64,000 bases of DNA, from contig NZ_JAASAG010000005.1 in assembly GCF_012726265.1 (NCBI RefSeq), positions 402,610 to 466,609 on the forward strand, written 5' to 3'. Of this stretch, positions 1 to 8,412 are shown piece after piece. The DNA comes from Streptomyces sp. HNM0575 (lineage in GTDB: Bacteria > Actinomycetota > Actinomycetes > Streptomycetales > Streptomycetaceae). Numbering within the stretch: position 1 is the first letter of the stretch; every line of letters starts with the position of its first letter. The position numbers and the translations under genes were made by a program. The notes below the pieces were generated by a model that saw nothing but the letters and a program-made list of their open reading frames with translations, did no database searches and was not told the origin of the DNA.

Positions 1-580
1 GTGGGGCCGCGCCGGGGTTCGCCCGGAACGAATCGATGATCAGTGCTGCGAGCCGACGCGTCGCCGCGGCCTGTGCCGCCGGGGAGCCCGCGCGGACGCC
101 ATGGCTCGCCTGCACGGCGAGGACGACGTCCTCCAGTACGACGTCCGCCCGCAGTTCGCCGCTCGCCTTTGCACGCCGGATCAGTTCGAGCAGCCCGCGC
201 ACCGTCCGGTCGCGATCGGCGGTGAACTCGGCGCTGCGGGAGAGCTGCGCGATGACGGCCCGGACCCGCGGGTCGCCGCCGTACGCAGTCACGAGCCTTT
301 CGACCGCCAGGGACAGCCCCTGCCACGGGTCACTCGCCGTGAGCCCCTCCTCGACGACCGTCGAGCACAGGGACATCTCCTCGCCGAAGGCGGCGGTGAA
401 CAGCGCCTGCTTGGTGGGGAACCGCCGGTAGACGGTGGCGGGGCCGACCTCGGCGAGCCTGGCGATCTCCCGTACCGGCACGGAGAGTCCACCGGTGGTG
501 AAGGCCAGCCGGGCCGCCGCCAGGATGCGTTCGCGGTTGTCGCCCGCGTCCGAACGCAACCGACTCACTTCGCTCGTCAC
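1..580 (-). CDS. TetR-family transcriptional regulator (3' end outside window)
   Basis: The reading frame opens with GTG at 580 and is still open at base 1, so at least 193 residues are present and the C-terminus is missing. Residues about 18-62 form a TetR-type helix-turn-helix: an N-terminal helix with RERILAAARLAF, then VREIARLAEVGPATVYRRFPTK, the characteristic recognition helix ending in YRRFPTK. The rest is a variable, Ala/Leu-rich ligand-binding domain, so the effector cannot be read. The gene is divergent from the quinone-reductase-like gene at 630 with only 49 bp between the starts; by family habit it probably represses that gene and itself. Family assignment is secure; target and ligand are inference. 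Confidence 0.9.
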   Translation of the reverse strand, partial: MTSEVSRLRSDAGDNRERILAAARLAFTTGGLSVPVREIARLAEVGPATVYRRFPTKQALFTAAFGEEMSLCSTVVEEGLTASDPWQGLSLAVERLVTAYGGDPRVRAVIAQLSRSAEFTADRDRTVRGLLELIRRAKASGELRADVVLEDVVLAVQASHGVRAGSPAAQAAATRRLAALIIDSFRANPGAAP

Positions 581-629
581 GCTCTCACTTTAGCCAGGCC
601 GCCCGTCCGGCCCGCCTACGTTCGGCGCC

Positions 630-1565
630 ATGAGAACAGTCCAGTACGCCGAGTACGGCCCGCCCGGTGTCCTCCGCATCGTCGAGGAGCCGGAACCGCA
701 CGCGGGCCCGGGAGAGATCCGCATCGCCGTACGCGCATCGAGCGTGTCACCGGGGGAGGTGCGCAGCCGGTCCGGAGCGATGCGGGAGGTGCTGCCGGCG
801 GTCTTCCCCGTCCGGACCGGCTACGACGCCGCGGGCGTGGTCGACGAGTTGGGCGAGGGCGTGACCGGTACGCGGGTCGGGGACGAGGTCTTCGGCGCGA
901 CCGCGATGACCGCCCGCGGCTCCAACGCCGACCACGTCAACCTCGCCATGTGGGCCCGGAGACCGGCCGGGTGGACGTGGGAGGAGGCGGCGGGGGCGAC
1001 GGGTGCCGTCGAGACGTCCTTCCGCGTCCTGGACCGGCTCGCGGTGGGCGCCGGGCACACCGTGCTGGTGCACGGCGCGGCGGGCGGTACCGGCAGCGTC
1101 GCCGTGCAGCTCGCGGCCGCGCGCGGCGCGACCGTGCTGGGCACCGCGAGCGAGCACAACCACGGCTTCCTGCGTTCCCTCGGCGCGGAGCCGACGACGT
1201 ACGGGCCGGGGCTGGCCGAGCGGATCCGCGCACTCGCGCCGTCGGGTGTGGACGCGGTCTTCGACTGTGCCGGGGGCGTGCTGCCCGACCTGGTCGCCAT
1301 CGCCGGCGACCCGGCCCGCGTGGTGACGGTCGCGGACATCACCGCCGCCGCCCACGGCGTGCACATGTCCCATACGGCGCCGGGCGCTTCCGTGGGTCCT
1401 CCCGATCCGCCCGCGGCACACGGCCTGGCGATCGCGGTCGAACTGGCCGAGCAGGGTCGGCTGCGCATCCCCGTCGCGGGGGCATTCCCACTGGCCGAGG
1501 TCGCTGCCGCCCACGCGCTGAGCGAAGGCGGCCACGCCCGCGGCAAGATCGTGCTGCTGCACTGA
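630..1565 (+). CDS. zinc-less MDR-family NADPH:quinone reductase-like oxidoreductase
   Basis: 311 residues, the usual length for quinone oxidoreductases of the medium-chain dehydrogenase/reductase superfamily. The N-terminal GroES-like domain (about 1-115) carries VFPVRTGYDAAGVV, and the Rossmann domain has the nucleotide-binding loop VHGAAGGTGSVAVQLA around residues 146-161. The cysteine ligands of zinc alcohol dehydrogenases are absent, so a quinone or enone reductase using NADPH is expected rather than an alcohol dehydrogenase. It is divergent from the TetR gene, a common pairing for enzymes handling reactive electrophiles. The stop codon lies in a 15-bp tandem duplication (1557-1586), so a second TGA follows in frame five codons later. 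The substrate is unknown. Confidence 0.85.
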   Translation: MRTVQYAEYGPPGVLRIVEEPEPHAGPGEIRIAVRASSVSPGEVRSRSGAMREVLPAVFPVRTGYDAAGVVDELGEGVTGTRVGDEVFGATAMTARGSNADHVNLAMWARRPAGWTWEEAAGATGAVETSFRVLDRLAVGAGHTVLVHGAAGGTGSVAVQLAAARGATVLGTASEHNHGFLRSLGAEPTTYGPGLAERIRALAPSGVDAVFDCAGGVLPDLVAIAGDPARVVTVADITAAAHGVHMSHTAPGASVGPPDPPAAHGLAIAVELAEQGRLRIPVAGAFPLAEVAAAHALSEGGHARGKIVLLH

Positions 1566-1586
1566 TCCGCGCTGCACTGACCCGCG
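1557..1586. repeat. 15-bp tandem repeat including the stop codon
   Basis: Two copies of CTGCACTGATCCGCG / CTGCACTGACCCGCG (14 of 15 identical), followed by a partial third copy. The first copy contains the TGA of the upstream oxidoreductase gene. The period is a multiple of three, so the second TGA is in frame. Confidence 0.85.
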
Positions 1587-1611
1587 CTGACTCTCCGTAC
1601 GCCGGCAGCGG

Positions 1612-1698
1612 ATCGGCGTTCCGCGCGAGGTGATCGTGCTCCGGCGTCTGCCCGAACCGCGCATCGGCGTTCCACCCGAGGTGATCGTGTTCCGGCGT
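1612..1698. repeat. 36-bp direct repeat, two copies
   Basis: Copies at 1612-1647 and 1663-1698 are identical at 33 of 36 positions, with a 51-bp period. They lie between the convergent ends of the oxidoreductase gene and the iron-dependent alcohol dehydrogenase gene. No inverted symmetry is seen, so this looks like a simple duplication and not a terminator. Confidence 0.8.
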
Positions 1699-1759
1699 TC
1701 CGTCCGCCGCTGCGCGGAGCGGCGGGCGGACTCAACGGCGACTGCTTCACCGGCGGCCG

Positions 1760-2929
1760 TCAGTACGCCGAGCGCAGCAGTTCGAGGACCTGGGGCTCGG
1801 TCGGCTGCCGTGGGGCGTTGCGCGTGACGGGGTCTGTCACCGCGCCCGCGGCGACAGACGGCAGCAGCTGCCGGGTCGTGCGCAACTCACGCAGCGGCCT
1901 CTTGACGTCGACCGCGCCGGAGATCTCGCGCACGGCCCCTATCGCGGCCCGCGCCCAGTCGCCGTCGGAGGGCGGATCCAGGCGCAGCGCCCTTGCCGTC
2001 GTCTCGTACGCGCCGGCGGCGTCCGGAGCGCTGAACTCCATGACCTCCTCCAGCACGGCCGCCAGCGCGACACCGTGCGGGGTGCCGGTGTGGGCGGTGA
2101 GCGCGTGGCCGATGCCGTGGACCAGGCCGAGGCCGGAGAGCGTGAGGGCCTGTCCGGCGAGATGTGCGCCCATCATCAACTCGGCGCGTGCGTCGAGGTC
2201 GGAGCCGTCGCGGTACGCGGCGGGCAGCGCCCGGCCGACCATGGCGACGGCCTGTGTCGCATGCGCGGCGGAGACCGGGCTCGCCCCGCGCGAGGCGAGC
2301 GACTCGATGGCGTGCACCAGCGCGTCGATGCCGGTGGCCGCGGTGACGTGCGCGGGCAACCCCAGCGTCAGCTCGGGGTCCAGCAGCGCGACCCCGGGCT
2401 TGACCGACGCGTGCCCGAGATAGACCTTGCGGCAGGCCGCGGTGTCCTCGATGACGCCGAACCCGTTGGTCTCCGCTCCGGTGCCGGAGGTGGTGGGGAC
2501 GGCGACGAGCGGGAGACCGTCGGCGGCCTCCCACAGCGCGTCGGCGTCGGCGGCCCGGGCGTCCGGGTTGCCGACGAGCAGCGCGATGCCCTTCGCCGCG
2601 TCGAGCACGGAGCCGCCGCCCAGGGCGACGACCGCGGCGCGCCCGAAGCGCCGGGCCCGTGCCGCGCCCGCGTCGACGTCGCCGGTGGACGGGTTGGGCG
2701 AGATCTCGTCGTGGACGGCGTACTCCATGCCGGCGACGTTCAGCACCTTCAGCAGCCGGTCGACGACGCCCGCGGTTCGCAGCCCGCGGTCGGTGACGAC
2801 GAAGGCGCGCGGATGACCGGTGGCGGCGATCAGCTCCGGCAGCCGGCCGAGGCGGCCGGGGCCGAACTCGATGCGGCAGGTCGGCTCGATGCTCAGCGGC
2901 GCGAGGCTGTCGCGCTCGGGGAATGTCAT
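1760..2929 (-). CDS. iron-dependent (group III) alcohol dehydrogenase
   Basis: 389 residues, typical for Fe-ADH proteins. The NAD-binding region has GGGSVLDAAKGIA and the loop PTTSGTGAETN. Iron ligands are visible as the Asp and His of GIDALVHAIE and the two His of GLVHGIGHALTAHTGTPHG, which is the ADH pattern rather than the maleylacetate reductase pattern. It is the last gene of the five-gene operon that starts with the Fae homologue, 28 bp after the beta-hydroxyacid dehydrogenase. A role in oxidising or reducing an alcohol/aldehyde intermediate, possibly including formaldehyde or glycolaldehyde, fits the neighbours, but the substrate is inference. Start at ATG 2929 with GGAG just upstream. 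Confidence 0.88.
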   Translation of the reverse strand: MTFPERDSLAPLSIEPTCRIEFGPGRLGRLPELIAATGHPRAFVVTDRGLRTAGVVDRLLKVLNVAGMEYAVHDEISPNPSTGDVDAGAARARRFGRAAVVALGGGSVLDAAKGIALLVGNPDARAADADALWEAADGLPLVAVPTTSGTGAETNGFGVIEDTAACRKVYLGHASVKPGVALLDPELTLGLPAHVTAATGIDALVHAIESLASRGASPVSAAHATQAVAMVGRALPAAYRDGSDLDARAELMMGAHLAGQALTLSGLGLVHGIGHALTAHTGTPHGVALAAVLEEVMEFSAPDAAGAYETTARALRLDPPSDGDWARAAIGAVREISGAVDVKRPLRELRTTRQLLPSVAAGAVTDPVTRNAPRQPTEPQVLELLRSAY

Positions 2930-2957
2930 GGAGGGCTCCTGGCGCTGAGGGTGAGGT

Positions 2958-3893
2958 TCAGGCGGTGAGGGCCGCGTCGCCGAAAGCGGTCGCCGGGCCG
3001 GGAAGGCGGAACTCGCGTCCGGCGAGCGCCTCGTAGAGCCGTACCGGGCTCATCTCGCCCGCCAGATCGCCGTGTTCGGCCTTGGAGCGGCGGTAGATCT
3101 GCTCGACCAGCGCGGAGAGCTCGGTGGCGACGCCGAGGTCACGCCCGACGTCGACGGCGAGACCCAGGTCCTTGCACGCCAGCGCCATCGCGAACGAGTC
3201 GTCGTAATCGCCGTCCGCCAGCACGGACATGATGTCGTTCTCCAGGAAGTGCGACGCGGCCGGGCTGGCCAGCAGCGAGCCGCGCAGCACACCGAGGTCC
3301 ACACCCGCTTTGGCGCCCATCGCCAGCACCTCGGACGTGACCACGAGATGGCTGAACCACAGCAGATTGATCATCAACTTGACGGTGTAGCCGGTGCCGG
3401 GCGGGCCCACGTGCAGGACCTTCTCCGGATCGCCCATCGCCTCGAACACGGCCAGCGACGCACGGAAGTCGTCGTCCGTGCCGCCGGCGAATATCTGGAG
3501 TGTCCCGGCGTCCGCGCCGCGCGCCATGCCGCTCACGGGCGCGTCGAGCCTGCGCACCCCGCGGGCGTCCAGGACCTCGGCCGCCACGCGCTCGGCGGCA
3601 GCCGGAGTCGACGTCGACATATCGGTCCACAGGGCGCCGGGTGTCAGGGCTGAGGCCGCTCCGCCGTGCAGCAGCACCTCCTCCACGACCCGCGGACCGG
3701 GCAGCATGGTGATCAGCATTTCGGTGCCTTGGGCGCAGGCGGCGGGCGTCGCGGCCCAGCGGGCGCCCAGCGCCAGATGCTCGGCGGCGGCCTCAGGCCT
3801 GGAGTCGTGCACGGTGACCAGGTGTCCCGCGCGGATCAGATGGCGGGCCATGTGGCGACCCATGTTGCCCAGGCCGATGAAACCGATCCTCAT
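2958..3893 (-). CDS. 3-hydroxyisobutyrate dehydrogenase-like NAD(P)-dependent oxidoreductase
   Basis: 311 residues of the beta-hydroxyacid dehydrogenase family. The N-terminal Rossmann motif is GFIGLGNMG at residues 4-12, the substrate loop is DAPVSGMARGADAGTL (normally DAPVSGG), and the catalytic lysine lies in GTGYTVKLMINLLWF. The all-helical C-terminal dimerisation domain follows. Relatives oxidise 3-hydroxyisobutyrate or reduce tartronate semialdehyde, and this one could do either type of reaction. It sits between the aldehyde dehydrogenase (87 bp away) and the iron ADH (28 bp away) in the Fae operon, so it probably acts on a small hydroxy or semialdehyde acid produced in the same pathway. 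Confidence 0.88.
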   Translation of the reverse strand: MRIGFIGLGNMGRHMARHLIRAGHLVTVHDSRPEAAAEHLALGARWAATPAACAQGTEMLITMLPGPRVVEEVLLHGGAASALTPGALWTDMSTSTPAAAERVAAEVLDARGVRRLDAPVSGMARGADAGTLQIFAGGTDDDFRASLAVFEAMGDPEKVLHVGPPGTGYTVKLMINLLWFSHLVVTSEVLAMGAKAGVDLGVLRGSLLASPAASHFLENDIMSVLADGDYDDSFAMALACKDLGLAVDVGRDLGVATELSALVEQIYRRSKAEHGDLAGEMSPVRLYEALAGREFRLPGPATAFGDAALTA

Positions 3894-3980
3894 CGTTGTC
3901 CTCGCAGCGGTGAGAGGTGAACGGGGGAGAAGTGCGGGAAGGAAGCGGGAGGGAAGACGGGTGCGTGAATCGGCGGCGGT

Positions 3981-5516
3981 TCAGGCGAGGTTGATCCAGG
4001 TGGTCTTGAGCGCGGTGTACGCGTCCAGAGCGTGCAGCGATTTGTCGCGGCCCGCGCCGGTCGCCTTGAAACCGCCGAACGGCGTGATGACGTCGCTGGC
4101 GTCGAAGGTGTTGACCCAGACGGTGCCGGCGCGCAGCCGGCTTGCGGTGCGGTGCGCGACCGTCACGTCGCGCGTCCACACCGAGGCCACGAGCCCGAAG
4201 TCGGTCTGGTTGGCGAGCCGTACGCCCTCGTCCGTGTCGCCGTCGTACGTCACGACCGCCAGGACCGGGCCGAAGATCTCCTCCTGGCCCACGGCGGAGG
4301 TGTTGTCGACCCCGTCGAGCACGGTCGGCTGTAGATAGGTGCCGCCGGTCCCGGCGAGAGTGCGCTCGCCGCCGAGGAACAGGGTCGCGCCGTCCCGGGT
4401 GCCCTGCTCGACGTACCGGAGGATCCTGCCCAGTTGGTGCTCGTCGACGATCGGTCCCATCACCGTGGCCGGGTCGAGCGGATCGCCGACGCGGAAGGTC
4501 TCGTCGGTGATCCGGCGTACTTCGTCGAGGAGTCGGTCCTTGACGCTCGCGTGGACGACGACTCGTGAACCGGCGTTGCAGGTCTGGCCCGCGTTGTAGA
4601 AGACGCCCCACGCGACGGCGGACGCCGCGGCCCCGATGTCGGCGTCGGCGAGGACGAGCTGGGGTGACTTGCCGCCCGCTTCGACGGCGACCTGCTTGCC
4701 GTTGGACTCCCCCGCGTAGACCTGGAACAGCCTGGCGACCTCTGCCGAGCCCGTGAAGGCGATCTTGTCGACGTCGGGGTGTCGGCCGAGGGCCTGTCCC
4801 GCGACCTCGCCCCGGCCCGGGACGACGTTCAGCACGCCGTCGGGCAGCCCTGCCTCGGTGGCCAGCGCGGCGAGCCGCAGCGCGGCCAGCGAGGTCTGCT
4901 CGGCGGGCTTGAGCAGGACGCTGTTGCCCGTGGCGAGAGCCGGGCCGAGCTTCCAACTGGCGATCAGCAGCGCGTAGTTCCACGGCACGACGGCCGCGAC
5001 GACGCCCAGCGGCTCCCGGCTGATGAGCGCGAGCGCGTCGCCGGGGGTCGGTGCGATCTCGTCATAGGTCTTGTCGATCGCCTCGGCGTACCAGGCGATC
5101 GTCTCGGCGGCCTTGTCGACGTCGACGCGGACCGACGCGGTGATCGGCTTGCCCATCTCCAGCGTGTCGAGAAGCGCCAGCTCTTCGGCGTTCGCGCGGA
5201 TCAGCTCCGCCCAGCGCAGCAGCGTCCGCTTGCGCTCCTTGGGCGGCAGCTCGCGCCACCGGCCGTCGTCGAAGGCGGCACGCGCGCCGCGCACCGCACG
5301 GTCGATGTCCTCGGCACCGCACGACTGGACCTGCGCGAGCGGCGCGCCGTCGCGCGGCGAGACCGATGTGAAGGCGTCGCCGGACAGGGCGTCCGTGAAG
5401 GCGCCGTCGATGAACGGCCGGGTCTCGAACCTGAGTTGCTCCGCGGCGGTCAGCCACTCCTCGTAGGAGCGTGCCAGCAGCTCCTCGATGCCGTACGCGG
5501 CGTTCTGCGACGTCAC
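3981..5516 (-). CDS. NAD(P)-dependent aldehyde dehydrogenase
   Basis: 511 residues, full length for the ALDH superfamily. Visible landmarks are the cofactor loop FTGSAEVAR, the general base Glu in EAGGKSPQLVL, and the catalytic Cys in GQTCNAGSR. The start is GTG at 5516, overlapping the stop of the upstream enolase-superfamily gene by four bases (GTGA), which implies translational coupling. In the operon it would oxidise an aldehyde or semialdehyde to an acid. No residue signature lets me choose a specific substrate. An 87-bp gap before the next gene is the widest break in the operon. Confidence 0.92.
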   Translation of the reverse strand: MTSQNAAYGIEELLARSYEEWLTAAEQLRFETRPFIDGAFTDALSGDAFTSVSPRDGAPLAQVQSCGAEDIDRAVRGARAAFDDGRWRELPPKERKRTLLRWAELIRANAEELALLDTLEMGKPITASVRVDVDKAAETIAWYAEAIDKTYDEIAPTPGDALALISREPLGVVAAVVPWNYALLIASWKLGPALATGNSVLLKPAEQTSLAALRLAALATEAGLPDGVLNVVPGRGEVAGQALGRHPDVDKIAFTGSAEVARLFQVYAGESNGKQVAVEAGGKSPQLVLADADIGAAASAVAWGVFYNAGQTCNAGSRVVVHASVKDRLLDEVRRITDETFRVGDPLDPATVMGPIVDEHQLGRILRYVEQGTRDGATLFLGGERTLAGTGGTYLQPTVLDGVDNTSAVGQEEIFGPVLAVVTYDGDTDEGVRLANQTDFGLVASVWTRDVTVAHRTASRLRAGTVWVNTFDASDVITPFGGFKATGAGRDKSLHALDAYTALKTTWINLA

Positions 5517-6625
5517 TTGATCCTCCAGCGGTCGACCGCGTCCTCGTCCAGTTCCACGCCGAGGCCCGGCCCGTCCGGCACCTCGAGGTCTCCGTCGCCG
5601 TTGACTCGCACCGGCTCGGCGAGCATGAAGTCGCGGTGTTCGGGGGTCCAGCCGGGCGGGTCGTACGGGAACTCGAAGAACGGGCCCCCGCCGACGCCGG
5701 CGGACACATGCAGATTGGCGAGCAGGCCGATGCCGTTGGTCCAGCTGTGCGGGGTGAACTGACGGTGCTTCAGCAGCGCCAGCTCGGCGAGGGTGCGGGC
5801 GCGGTGCATGCCGACCGCCAGGACCACGTCCATCTGGTAGACGTCCAGCGCGTCCTCTTCGAGAAAGCGCAGCAACTCGGCCGTCGAACGGTGCATCTCA
5901 CCGGCCGCGATCCGCACCCCCGGGTTCTCGGCGCCCAGCCGCTTGAAGCCGTCGAGATCGGCGTACGGCAGCGGCTCCTCGACCCAGAAGACATCCAGCT
6001 CCGCCAGCCGTGCCACGGTCTTGCGCGTCCCGGCGAGATCGGAGGCGTGCGCGGTGTCGCCCGCCATCCGCCAGGACTGGTTGAGATCGACCATGATCTC
6101 GAAGCCCTCGCCCAGCTCCTCGCGCACCGCACGTACCGCCGCGACGCCCTCGTCGATCCTGTTCCGGTCGATACGGATCTTCATGGCCCGGAAGCCCGCA
6201 TCGCGGACCTCAAGCGCCGTCGCCACCCGCTCCTCGGGCGACTTCAGCTCGCCGGACGAGGCGTAGGCCGGCAGCTTCTTGGCGGCGTTGCCGAAGAGTT
6301 CGGCGACGGGCCTGCCGTGGACCTTGCCGATGACGTCCCACAGCGCGGCCTCCAGCGGCCAGTAGTGCGCGCCGTGGAAGTTGGCGGTCTCGATCGCCCT
6401 TACGTGCCGGGTGATGTCGAGCGGATCCTCCCCGACGAACAGCGGCTTGTACGTCTCGAAGCCGTCCATGCGGTCGCCGGAGCCGATGCCGGTGACGCCC
6501 TCGTCGGTCTGCACGCGGACGATCGTGGCGTCGAAGTGGCGGCGCGGCTCCGGATCCCATGCGGCACGGAACGGTGGATCGAGCTCCAGGCGCAGCCGGT
6601 CCAGCGTGATGTCGGTGATCTTCAT
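5513..6625 (-). CDS. mandelate racemase/muconate lactonizing enzyme family protein (enolase superfamily)
   Basis: 370 residues. The N-terminal capping domain is followed by a TIM barrel. The strand-2 base is in FRAMKIRID (Lys-X-Arg rather than Lys-X-Lys), the three metal ligands are the acidic residues in VDLNQSW, WVEEPLP and AAGEM, and a distal His occurs in FTPHSW. That His places it with the mandelate-racemase subgroup, which includes sugar-acid dehydratases, rather than with true muconate cycloisomerases. The C-terminal tail GPGLGVELDED is usual for the subgroup. It overlaps both neighbours by four bases, so its product is made together with the Fae homologue. Dehydration of an aldonate or related hydroxy acid is the likeliest reaction. 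Confidence 0.88.
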   Translation of the reverse strand: MKITDITLDRLRLELDPPFRAAWDPEPRRHFDATIVRVQTDEGVTGIGSGDRMDGFETYKPLFVGEDPLDITRHVRAIETANFHGAHYWPLEAALWDVIGKVHGRPVAELFGNAAKKLPAYASSGELKSPEERVATALEVRDAGFRAMKIRIDRNRIDEGVAAVRAVREELGEGFEIMVDLNQSWRMAGDTAHASDLAGTRKTVARLAELDVFWVEEPLPYADLDGFKRLGAENPGVRIAAGEMHRSTAELLRFLEEDALDVYQMDVVLAVGMHRARTLAELALLKHRQFTPHSWTNGIGLLANLHVSAGVGGGPFFEFPYDPPGWTPEHRDFMLAEPVRVNGDGDLEVPDGPGLGVELDEDAVDRWRIK

Positions 6626-7155
6626 CGGGCGAGCACCTCGGCGCCGGGCGTGTAGAAGGGGTTCGCCGGGCCCTCCGCCGCGGCGGCCAGCACATCGCCC
6701 ACCGTGGGCGTGGAGCGCACGGCGGCCTCGATCGCCCGATGGGCGGCGGTGCGCTGGTTGAGGAACGACTCGTCCAGGTCGTCGACGGCCGGGTCGACCC
6801 AGACTGCGGCGATGATCAGCAGTTCGTCCGCCTCCGATGCCGGGATCAGACCGGCCTCGACCGCGTCCGCGACGCCGCGCGCGAGCCCTGCCTGGGCGGA
6901 GCCCCAGGTGGCGCGCTCATGCAACTCGCCCGACGCCGCTGCCTTGTTGACGAACAGGGTCAGCGGCTTCACCGGCACGGAAGGCCGTACGACCGTCATG
7001 AACGGCACATGCCCCGTGGTCGGCGTCGCCAGCGCGGCCGCCCACGCCGTCTCGACCGGGCCGCCCTTGCGTCCGATCACTGCGTTCGTGTGGGCGGCGT
7101 TGGCACCCGCGCCGACGAAGGACTCGCCGACGAGCGCGGTGGGGGCGAAGGACAT
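6622..7155 (-). CDS. formaldehyde-activating enzyme (Fae)-family protein
   Basis: 177 residues, close to the length of methylotroph Fae, which condenses formaldehyde with tetrahydromethanopterin. The N-terminal core VGESFVGAGANAAHTNAVIG aligns with the Fae core, and the family's catalytic His falls at residue 22. The downstream blocks GGPVETAW, VPVKPLTLFVNKA, GSAQAGLARGVADAVEAGLIP and ASEADEL are also Fae-like. Actinobacteria are not known to make tetrahydromethanopterin, so the carrier, or even the reaction, may differ. It is the first gene of a leftward operon with sugar-acid-type dehydratase and dehydrogenases. I chose ATG 7155, which has AGGAG five bases upstream; an in-frame start at 7206 would add 17 unconserved residues. 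Confidence 0.85.
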   Translation of the reverse strand: MSFAPTALVGESFVGAGANAAHTNAVIGRKGGPVETAWAAALATPTTGHVPFMTVVRPSVPVKPLTLFVNKAAASGELHERATWGSAQAGLARGVADAVEAGLIPASEADELLIIAAVWVDPAVDDLDESFLNQRTAAHRAIEAAVRSTPTVGDVLAAAAEGPANPFYTPGAEVLAR

Positions 7156-7282
7156 GAGATCTCCTGGCTCCTGGGAGGCGGGCCGCTGCCGGGAGGAACC
7201 TCGCAATCGCGGCAGTTCGTCCGGCCCGATGCGGCGAAACTAGGTCCGGCGCCGTGCCGCCGCAAGGCCGTCGGGGGGAATT

Positions 7283-7308
7283 GCAACGCGGGTTGCTTTC
7301 CCGGCAAC
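7283..7308. promoter_or_regulatory. candidate IclR operator before the Fae operon
   Basis: The palindrome GCAACGCGGGTTGC (7283-7296, half-sites GCAAC and GTTGC with a 4-base spacer) is followed after 7 bases by a third half-site GCAAC (7304-7308). It lies in the 209-bp region between the divergent Fae operon and IclR gene. The same half-sites with the same 4-base spacer recur upstream of the MFS gene at 8424-8437. Binding by the adjacent IclR protein is inference. Confidence 0.65.
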
Positions 7309-7364
7309 TCCCGTACTTGACCTGCACGTTCCTCTTGGTTTCGGCGTCGGCGCGAGCGCCTAGG

Positions 7365-8171
7365 ATGACGCGCGTGACCGAGTCGTCCACCACCCCGCAG
7401 CGCGGACACGGCCTCCGCCGTGACATCGACCTCCTCGAGGCACTCGCCTCGGACGAGGCACAGAGCGCCGGCGGCCTCGGAGTCGTACGGCTGGCACAGC
7501 TCGTCGGCCGTGAGAAGACCCAGGTCTCCCGGGCGCTCAAGGCCCTGACGGCCGAGGGAATCGTCGAGCGGGACCCGGACACGCTGGAGTACCGCCTCGG
7601 CTGGCGGCTGTTCTCGATGGTGGCGCGCACCACCGGGAACCGTCTGGTGAGGGTGGCCGAGCCGGTCATGCACGCGCTCTGCGCCGAGATCGAGGAGACC
7701 AGCCATCTGTGCGTGCTCAGCGACCGCGAGGTGCTCACGCTGCTCTCCGTCTCCGGGCACTCCTTCCGCGTGCACGGCTGGGAGGGCCGCGGAGTGCCGG
7801 CGTGGCAGACCTCCGCCGGACGGGTCCTGCTGGCCGACACCACACCCGACGAGCTGTACGTCCGCTTCGGCACCGCCGGCACGGGAGAGCTGGCCGTGCC
7901 CGAGGTGTGGCGGCTGATACAGGAGGCGGTCCGGCTGGGCTATGCGCGCGTCGACGAGGAGTTCGAGGCCGGGCTCGTCGGAGTGTCGGCGCCGGTACGC
8001 GACTTCCGCGGCCGGGTCGTGGCGGCGATCAACATCTCCGCGCCCAAGTCCCGCCTCGGCCGGCGGCTCGACCAGGCCGGCCGTACGACGGCCGCGGCGG
8101 CGGCCCGCGTCTCGGCGCTGATGGGCTGGGAGCCCCCGCGCACCTTGCCAAGGGGCCACCGCCTCACCTGA
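7365..8171 (+). CDS. IclR-family transcriptional regulator
   Basis: 268 residues. The N-terminal winged helix (about residues 18-80) contains LDLLEALASDE-like and VVRLAQLVGREKTQVSRALKALTAEGIVERD segments. The C-terminal IclR effector domain runs from about 95 to 255 and includes TSAGRVLLAD and the conserved AAINISAPKSR strand. It is divergent from the Fae operon and followed by an MFS transporter, the standard layout for a local catabolic regulator. ATG 7365 is chosen; GTG 7374 is an alternative. The stop codon is in a 42-bp duplication, with four 7-bp GACCTCG units between the copies. Confidence 0.92.
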   Translation: MTRVTESSTTPQRGHGLRRDIDLLEALASDEAQSAGGLGVVRLAQLVGREKTQVSRALKALTAEGIVERDPDTLEYRLGWRLFSMVARTTGNRLVRVAEPVMHALCAEIEETSHLCVLSDREVLTLLSVSGHSFRVHGWEGRGVPAWQTSAGRVLLADTTPDELYVRFGTAGTGELAVPEVWRLIQEAVRLGYARVDEEFEAGLVGVSAPVRDFRGRVVAAINISAPKSRLGRRLDQAGRTTAAAAARVSALMGWEPPRTLPRGHRLT

Positions 8172-8219
8172 GTTGTGGACCTCGGACCTCGGACCTCGGA
8201 CCTCGGCACCTGAGCTGTG
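8165..8219. repeat. stop-codon duplication with nested 7-bp repeats
   Basis: CACCTGAGTTGTG (8165-8177, containing the IclR stop) recurs as CACCTGAGCTGTG at 8207-8219. Between them GACCTCG is repeated four times exactly (8178-8205). Confidence 0.85.
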
Positions 8220-8300
8220 CACCTCGGCGAGGCAGTGCGGAGTTCCGGCGCTGCTCGGGCATGCGCCCGCCCGGCGCGGGTGCGTGATGTGCGTGCAGGC

Positions 8301-8400
8301 GATGGAAGTGGCGTGCCGCCGACGGAAGTCACGTGCTGCGGACGGAAGTTGGGTGCCGCCGACGGAAGTCACGCGCCACGGACAGAAGTCACGTGCCGCC
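8301..8400. repeat. five tandem 20-bp repeats upstream of the MFS gene
   Basis: Five units of exactly 20 bp start at 8301, 8321, 8341, 8361 and 8381, with consensus GACGGAAGTCACGTGCCGCC. The 20 bp before 8301 look like a decayed sixth unit. No spacers and no dyad in the unit. The array ends just before the IclR-like operator at 8413-8437. The whole 8172-8578 gap holds only this array, the stop-codon duplication, the operator and presumably the MFS promoter. Confidence 0.9.
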
Positions 8401-8412
8401 GCCGAGCGTGAG

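Noticed and set aside
2929..5513. Chloroaromatic ortho-cleavage pathway (muconate cycloisomerase plus maleylacetate reductase).
   Set aside because: The enolase-superfamily protein has the PHSW distal His of the mandelate-racemase subgroup, the Fe-ADH keeps ADH-type iron ligands, and no dienelactone hydrolase or ring-cleavage dioxygenase is present.
8301..8400. Possible CRISPR array.
   Set aside because: The 20-bp units are directly adjacent with no spacers, and no cas genes are nearby.
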